From assembly GCA_963714255.1 (NCBI GenBank), contig CAVQNU010000006.1, forward strand, positions 248,001-312,000: 64,000 bases of DNA, in the 5' to 3' direction. Origin of the DNA: Rhodovastum sp963714255. Its GTDB lineage: Bacteria > Pseudomonadota > Alphaproteobacteria > Acetobacterales > Acetobacteraceae. Both the position numbers and the translations under genes were made by a program. The notes under the pieces are model-generated. The model was not told the origin of the DNA. It saw only the letters and a program-made list of their open reading frames with translations, and did no database searches. Shown here one piece after another: positions 59,177-64,000 of the stretch (the first letter of the stretch is position 1; every line of letters starts with the position of its first letter).

Positions 59177-61600
59177 TTACCACGGCCCCCCCACAACGCC
59201 GCGGGTGGAGCCCCCCTCCACGGGTGCGCCGTATTGAATAAAGCGGTCCAAGAGCTTTGAAGTTTCGGGGTCCAGGGGGCCGCCGCCACCTGGCGGGTCC
59301 AGGGCAGCGCCCTGGCCTTGCTTCCTTGCCCTGACCACCCGTGCAAGCCAAGCCCGCACCTGGGGCGGCAACAGCGCGCCCGCCAACGTGCCGCCGGCGC
59401 GCCAGTCCACCAGCAGCAGGGCGGGCCGCAGCCGCACGGCGCGGGCGAGCAGCCGCAGTCCCGTCCGTGTCTGTCCGGTCGATACCGCCTTCCAGGCGGC
59501 AATGCGGTAGTGTTCGGCATGCCCCGCCCGCAGCACGCGCGCCGGCAGATACGGCATGCGGGCCCGCAGCAGCGCCATGGCGCGGTCGGCATTGGCGAGG
59601 AATTTGGGGAAATTGAACGACAGGCTGGCGCCGCGCAACCGGTAGAAGGTGAGCGGCAGCGGCACCAGCTCGGCGCGGTATTCCGTTTCGCACAGGATGC
59701 GGCACCACATTTCGTAGTCTTCGCAACTATGCAGGTCCTCGCAGAACACCCCGGCAAGCTCGAAGCAGGCGCGGCGGACCACCGGCGTCGATCCATTGCC
59801 GATGTGATTGCGCCGGATCATGGCATGCAGGCTCGGCGCGGCGGCGCCGGCAATCAGCAGGCTGCCGGTCGGCTTGCCATCGTCGGTGAGGTACTCCGAG
59901 TGGCTGAAGCTGATGCCCAGCCCGGGCGCCTGCGCGAAGGCCGCGACGTGCTGCGCCGCCTTTTCCGCCCGCCACAGATCGTCGCCGTCGAGAAAGCCGA
60001 TCAGCGCCCCCCGCGCCAGGCGGATGCCGCTGTTGCGGGCGCCCGAGAGGCCTTTGTTGTCCTGGCGCACGATGCGCAGCCGCGGGTCGGCGCGCCGGCG
60101 TTGCAACTCCGCAAGCACCGAAGGGGTGGCGTCGGTCGAGCCGTCATCGATGACGATGACCTCAAGGTCGGTGAAGCTCTGGTCGAGCGCCAACTCCACC
60201 GCAGCGGCAATATAGGGCGCGACATTATAGGCCGGGATGACAACCGACAGCGCCGGCGCACCATCCTGTGCGCAGGATTGGTGTGCTGTCGCTGCGTGGA
60301 GTGCCTCCGCCGCCAGCACCTGGATCACCGGCCGGGCGGCGGCGGGCCGGACCGGCCGCGGCGCGTGGTTGGGATAGCCGAGTTGCGCCGCCGCCCGGCC
60401 GGTGATCCAGGTGCTGGCGGCGGTGTGCAGCATCATGCCGATGACGGCCCCCAGCGCGCCGCCGGCGAAGGCCGGACCAACCACCAGGCTGCCGGCCAGC
60501 GCGCCCCCTGGCACCAGCAGCAAGCCGAGCACGCAGCGCAGCACCGAGACGCTATTCGCCCGGCGGGCCGCCCCGACGGCGCGCAGCCAGACATCCTGCA
60601 CGCACAACAAATAACGCCACGGCACGCTGCACAGGATCAGCGGCCCGAGCAGCGCCAGTCCACTGACGCCATAGCCCCAGAGCGCGAGGGGGACCGCCGC
60701 GAGCGCGACCCCCAGGCCGCAGACCGGGCCGAGCCACAGCATCTTGCGCCGGACCGCGGGCGTGGCCCGGGCGGGGTCGGTCACCAGCGCCGGATAATCG
60801 GCCTGCATCTGCGACCAGCCGGGCGTGTCGCTGACGGTCAGCAACTGCCGGCAAAGACCCAGCAGGCCCAGCTCGCCGCGGCTGATCAGGGTGGACACCA
60901 CCAGCACGGTGAGCTGGTCGGCACCAAGATTGATCGCGTCCGCGGTGATGAACCGCAACGACGCGCCGGCATGGCCGATGGCGTCGCCGAGGCGCATCGG
61001 CGCCCGCGGCAGCACCAGGAAGGCGGCCAGCGTGCCGGCGAGGCGGCATACGGCAAGGATCGCTGCGAACACGACCAGGGACGGCGCGAAGGCGGCGGCG
61101 AGGCCGAGGCCGATAAGGTTGGCCACCGGCTGGATCACCGTCTGTTCCGGCCTGCCGTGCAGCACCTGCAGCGCATTGGCGATGTTGCATTGGGCGAAGA
61201 ACGTGCCGCCGAGGGCGAACAGGATGATTGCGCTCGCCTCTTGCGCCGACACGCCGGTGCAAACGCCCAGCAGCACGATGGCAGGCAGGCTCAGCGGCAC
61301 GCTGGCGAGGGCGGCGAGAAAACCGAGCGTGGTGCGTTGCGCCAGCGGCACCGCGATGCGCGGCAGGGTGTAGATCAGGCCGAACGTGCCGAGCAGGGCC
61401 AGCACGACGACGCCGACCGTCGCCATGGCGAGGGTGCCGGCGGCGGCAAGGCCGAAATTGCGCACGAGCAGGACCGAGAGCAGAAATCCATTGAAGTTCT
61501 GCAGCACGCGCGCCAGCAGCACCAGCATGGCGGCGCGGTCGAACAGCTCGGCCAGATGCGCCAGCCGGCCCCGGCAGGCGGCGGCGATGTGCCGGATCAC
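59177..61600 (-). CDS. polysaccharide flippase (Wzx-like) fused to GT2 glycosyltransferase
   Basis: The product is 807 residues. Residues 1 to about 420 form a multi-helix flippase-like domain (AAMLVLLARVLQNFNGFLLS; LNLGADQL-type segment NLGADQLTVLVVSTLISRGE). From about 450 a GT-A glycosyltransferase domain begins: ALSVVIPAYNVAPYIAAAVE, VIVIDDGSTDATPSVL, GALIGFLDGDDLWRAEKAA (DxD-type motif) and CEDYEMWCRILCETEY. It would both flip and extend a surface glycan. The last 50 or so residues (from about 756, KQGQGAALDPPGGGGPLDP) are encoded by a dispersed repeat and are not native. Its start overlaps the preceding glycosyltransferase stop (ATGA). Confidence 0.85.
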   Translation of the reverse strand: MIRHIAAACRGRLAHLAELFDRAAMLVLLARVLQNFNGFLLSVLLVRNFGLAAAGTLAMATVGVVVLALLGTFGLIYTLPRIAVPLAQRTTLGFLAALASVPLSLPAIVLLGVCTGVSAQEASAIILFALGGTFFAQCNIANALQVLHGRPEQTVIQPVANLIGLGLAAAFAPSLVVFAAILAVCRLAGTLAAFLVLPRAPMRLGDAIGHAGASLRFITADAINLGADQLTVLVVSTLISRGELGLLGLCRQLLTVSDTPGWSQMQADYPALVTDPARATPAVRRKMLWLGPVCGLGVALAAVPLALWGYGVSGLALLGPLILCSVPWRYLLCVQDVWLRAVGAARRANSVSVLRCVLGLLLVPGGALAGSLVVGPAFAGGALGAVIGMMLHTAASTWITGRAAAQLGYPNHAPRPVRPAAARPVIQVLAAEALHAATAHQSCAQDGAPALSVVIPAYNVAPYIAAAVELALDQSFTDLEVIVIDDGSTDATPSVLAELQRRRADPRLRIVRQDNKGLSGARNSGIRLARGALIGFLDGDDLWRAEKAAQHVAAFAQAPGLGISFSHSEYLTDDGKPTGSLLIAGAAAPSLHAMIRRNHIGNGSTPVVRRACFELAGVFCEDLHSCEDYEMWCRILCETEYRAELVPLPLTFYRLRGASLSFNFPKFLANADRAMALLRARMPYLPARVLRAGHAEHYRIAAWKAVSTGQTRTGLRLLARAVRLRPALLLVDWRAGGTLAGALLPPQVRAWLARVVRARKQGQGAALDPPGGGGPLDPETSKLLDRFIQYGAPVEGGSTRGVVGGPW
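59258..59330. repeat. dispersed repeat read into a coding sequence
   Basis: It contains AGTTTCGGGGTCC, a CAGGGGGCCGCCGCCACCTG hairpin, GGCGGGTCC and the CAGGGCAGCGCCCTGGCC end. It lies inside the 3' end of the flippase-glycosyltransferase frame. Confidence 0.75.
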
Positions 61601-62718
61601 CGGCCGGACCCGGCCAACATTGCGTCCGCGACCTGGGATCCGTGCCGCAAATTCCGGTAGACCGCGTCATAACGTTGCGCCACCGCGTCCCAGCCGGGAA
61701 GGGCGAGCGCACGCAACCGCAGGGCGACCGCCCCGGCGCCGCCGGGCGTTTCGATCAGGCTTTGCAGCGCCCGCGCGAGGCCCGGGATGTCGCGCGGCGC
61801 GAAATACGTGCCGTGGCCGCCCAGCACCGCGCGATTCTCCGGAATGTCGCTGGTGAGCATCGGCAGACCATAAGCCAGCGCCTCCAGCAAGGCCATCGAC
61901 ATGCCCTCGATATACGATGGCAGGACGAACAGAAACGCGTTGCTGAACAGTTCGGCCAGTTCGGCCCCGGTCCGATGCCCGACGAAAATGACGCGGGCGG
62001 GATCGGCGCGCGCCCGCAGCGCGGCGATATAGTCCGGGCTGCCCGACCCGCCGGCCACCACCAGGCGCATATCCGTGCGCAGGCGCGCGAAGGCGTCGAT
62101 CAGATCGTGGCAGCTTTTCTCCGGCACCAGGCGGCTGGCGAACAGGACATAACGCTGCGGCGCCAGCCCCTCGGCGGCGAGGAACGCACCCGGCGCGACC
62201 GCCGGCTTCTGCGCCACGCCATTGGGTATGAAGGTCACACGGATATCGTACCGCTCCAGAAAGTAGCGGCGCAGCGTTTCCGACACCACAGTAATGCCGG
62301 TCGCGCAACCCACCAGTGTCTGCTCGGCCGCGGTCAGACAGCCTCGCGCGGCCCAGCCCCATTTGTCGCGCCGGGCGTCGAGTCCGTGGATCGTCACCAG
62401 CGACGGCTGGCCGGCAAGCCGCGTCAGTGCCGAGAGAATGCCGGGTCCGACGGCATGAAAATGAATGATATCGTACCGCCCGACTGCCTGGACGAGCGAA
62501 ACGACGCTGCGGCTGATGTTGTCGAGGTGCTTGCCCGGAATTGCCGGCACCGGGATGGTGCGCAAGCCGGCCTGCAATTCGGGGCGCGCGTCCGGGCGGC
62601 AGAAAACGTCGACCTCGTGCCCGAGGCGGCAAAGCCGGGGACAGAGTTCATCCAGCATACGCTCGATGCCGCCATAGTCGGACCCGATGCCGCGGGAACC
62701 GATGACCGCAATCCGCAT
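61597..62718 (-). CDS. GT4 family glycosyltransferase
   Basis: The product is 373 residues with two Rossmann halves. The N-terminal half starts MRIAVIGSRGIGSDYGGIER, with YDIIHFHAVGPGILSAL and LVTIHGLDARRDKWGWAA. The C-terminal half has ASRLVPEKSCHDLIDAF, the donor-binding LPSYIEGMSMALLEALAYG (E-x7-E motif) and LTSDIPENRAVLG. The opening and the HGLD motif resemble rhamnosyl- or related transferases of capsule clusters. It is the first gene of a two-gene surface-glycan operon. The start is ATG 62718. Confidence 0.9.
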   Translation of the reverse strand: MRIAVIGSRGIGSDYGGIERMLDELCPRLCRLGHEVDVFCRPDARPELQAGLRTIPVPAIPGKHLDNISRSVVSLVQAVGRYDIIHFHAVGPGILSALTRLAGQPSLVTIHGLDARRDKWGWAARGCLTAAEQTLVGCATGITVVSETLRRYFLERYDIRVTFIPNGVAQKPAVAPGAFLAAEGLAPQRYVLFASRLVPEKSCHDLIDAFARLRTDMRLVVAGGSGSPDYIAALRARADPARVIFVGHRTGAELAELFSNAFLFVLPSYIEGMSMALLEALAYGLPMLTSDIPENRAVLGGHGTYFAPRDIPGLARALQSLIETPGGAGAVALRLRALALPGWDAVAQRYDAVYRNLRHGSQVADAMLAGSGR

Positions 62719-63210
62719 CCGTCATCTCCGCCCGCGGGGGCGCGGCGCCATGCCACCCCAAGGTGATTACTGCCGGCACCGCGCATGATACGGAAATATA
62801 ACAAGAAATCATATTCTCCGTTGCGACGTTCAGCCGATACCATGATGGCGGAGGCGGATCAACCCGGACCTTGCAACGCCGTGCCGATCACGCCCTTGTC
62901 GCGCAGTATCGGAGGCAGGACGCGAAGCTGCCCGAAGATGGTATTTCATTTAGGCCATATCGTGGTGGGTCACTGGTAAACAGTTCTGTACCGCTTTTTA
63001 GCGCGTTGCTGTCGCATTGGCGCACCGATATCGACGCAACTGCGCGTGCCATTCGCATCTGCTTGCGGCCGATGGCTGGAAAGCTGAACGGCAAGATCGT
63101 ATCGTCGGGCATGCCCGGTGAGGCTTGGTGCGCGCCCCTGGACAGGATCAACTCGACACCCAATTCTTGAACGCTCTCAGCACGTTACGCGACCCGCCAG
63201 CGACTCCCTG
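62719..63210. other. intergenic region of lower GC, no supported gene
   Basis: About 490 bases upstream of the glycan genes. The stretch 62780-63060 is clearly less GC-rich than the rest of the window (for example GATACGGAAATATAACAAG). Open frames on both strands lack ribosome sites and recognisable protein sequence. It may be a decayed gene or foreign sequence, and should include the glycan operon promoter. Confidence 0.4.
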
Positions 63211-63496
63211 TCATGCCCTGAATAAGAGCGGCCAGGGGGCGATGGCGAATTGCTGCGACGGGCCGGCGGCGCATTCCGTGAGCGTCCCGACCTGCCATGC
63301 GCCGGGTTGGCCGCTGAACGCCGCCATCTGGCCGGCGCCGGTTTCGCCCAGCACGGCGTCGTCGTTGGGCACCCAATCGCCGTCCTGGTCGCCGGCGGCA
63401 GCCGGCGGTCCGGCAGTGCGTCGCCTGCTCGGCGGCCAGGCCGGGCAGCAGGGGGCGCGGGCCGATCCCCGGCAGGCTCGCCGGACATTTGGTCAT
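63211..63496 (-). pseudogene. possible small gene with +1 frameshift
   Basis: From ATG 63496 one frame reads MTKCPASLPGIGPRPLLPGL; after about codon 33 a second frame reads GDQDGDWVPNDDAVLGETGA and ends AIAPWPLLFRA with a stop at 63211. Removing one T near 63395 would join them into 94 residues. The span is 286 bases, again one over a multiple of three. No family is recognised and the ribosome site is weak; coding is uncertain. Confidence 0.3.
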
Positions 63497-63543
63497 GCGT
63501 CGTTCACGCCCGTGACGGTGATGGCCCGGCTTGCCGCCGCCCG

Positions 63544-64000
63544 CTACTCCGCCAGGGTAAACTGCACGGGCACCTCGGCCACCGCGGCGACCGCCGTACC
63601 GCCGCGCGTGGCGGCGACGAACCGCCACTGCCGCACCGCGGCCGCCGCGGCCTGATCCAGCGCCTTGTATCCGCTGCTCTCGGCCACCGCGACGGAAACG
63701 GCGACACCATCGGCCGAAACATCGACCCGCAGCAGCACGCGTCCCTGTTCGCGCCGCTGGCGGGAGCGCTCGGGAAAGGCTGGCGGCCGGTTGCCTTGCA
63801 TGCCGGCGACCGGACGCGGCGGCACCAGCGCGGGCACCACCAGCGGGGCGTCCTGCGGGACCGGCCGCGCCGTCGCGACCGTTGCGCGCTCACTTTCGGC
63901 CGGACGGGCAGGCGGGCGCCGCTCCGCCGGTGGCGCGTGGAGACCGGCATGGCGGAGCGGTGTTGGCGGGTGTGGCGGCGCCTGTGTTGCCAGCGGCACC
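63544..64000 (-). CDS. TonB-like energy transducer, C-terminal part (runs off window)
   Basis: TonB passes proton-motive energy from ExbBD to outer-membrane receptors. The visible 151 residues are a Pro/Arg-rich periplasmic linker (HPPTPLRHAGLHAPPAERRP) and a TonB C-terminal domain (about the last 80 residues: PPAFPERSRQRREQGRVLLR, then YKALDQAAAAAVRQWRFVAA and VPVQFTLAE). The membrane anchor must lie beyond base 64000; the GTG at 63999 is probably not the start. Confidence 0.85.
   Translation of the reverse strand, partial: VPLATQAPPHPPTPLRHAGLHAPPAERRPPARPAESERATVATARPVPQDAPLVVPALVPPRPVAGMQGNRPPAFPERSRQRREQGRVLLRVDVSADGVAVSVAVAESSGYKALDQAAAAAVRQWRFVAATRGGTAVAAVAEVPVQFTLAE

Noticed and set aside
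59318..61660. 780-codon plus-strand frame opposite the flippase-glycosyltransferase
   Set aside because: Low-complexity Gln/Arg/Gly sequence, antisense to a gene with clear transferase motifs.
62888..63163. Minus-strand frame of 91 codons in the low-GC stretch
   Set aside because: No ribosome site, no recognisable domain, and a similar-length frame is open on the opposite strand.

Overview
The window is GC-rich (about 70% by eye) bacterial chromosome with dense, ATGA-coupled operons. It has alphaproteobacterial hallmarks: a DUF1150 gene beside hsp20, a DUF1491 protein, a DUF2336 protein, mitofilin-like (COG4223-type) proteins, and the block rpmH-rnpA-yidD-yidC-engB-argB near dapD-dapE and def-fmt-truA. 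The closest match I can infer is Rhodospirillales, probably Acetobacteraceae; no 16S rRNA is present to confirm this. I found no rRNA, tRNA, CRISPR array, prophage or intact insertion sequence.

Layout. 0-0.5 kb: 5' part of a mannose-1-phosphate guanylyltransferase. 0.6-7.3 kb: DUF429-like protein, cytochrome b561, an NMT1/THI5-type ABC importer, DUF1491, an OmpA-like porin and a BLUF photoreceptor. 7.3-15.2 kb: an orphan LivK-type binding protein, a tandem pair of exported ABM-domain proteins, an MsbA-like exporter and several small exported proteins. 15.4-25.9 kb: a long minus-strand cluster and a divergent gene pair that look like an undescribed envelope apparatus. It has an ABC ATPase fused to an MlaE-type permease, two TPR-like proteins, two coiled-coil mitofilin-like proteins, two small paralogous membrane proteins and a ParA-like ATPase lacking its P-loop lysine. 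26-32.6 kb: DUF1150/Hsp20, def-fmt-truA, and dapD-dapE with two membrane proteins. 32.8-37 kb: a PAS/GGDEF diguanylate cyclase coupled to a DUF2336 protein, then an orthocaspase. 37-41.3 kb: argB, engB, yidC, yidD, rnpA, rpmH. 41.4-43.6 kb: a TVP38 membrane protein and a MerA-like flavoprotein. 43.9-49.5 kb: the rod-shape operon mreB-mreC-mreD-PBP2-rodA. 49.6-58.7 kb: a tripartite RND efflux system, a small exported protein and a response regulator/histidine kinase pair. 59.2-62.7 kb: a flippase-glycosyltransferase fusion and a GT4 glycosyltransferase. 63.5 kb to the end: a TonB C-terminal domain.

Two features run through the window. First, a family of GC-rich palindromic repeats sits in at least 13 intergenic sites, often inside operon spacers. 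Two copies form composites of about 210-230 bp with inverted ends and a central 70-bp palindrome. One copy has been read into the C-terminus of a glycosyltransferase. Second, four genes (a small exported protein at 12.5 kb, dapD, the RND pump, and an uncertain gene at 63.2 kb) each appear to carry exactly one extra base. This points to sequence error or recent decay and affects how they should be annotated.
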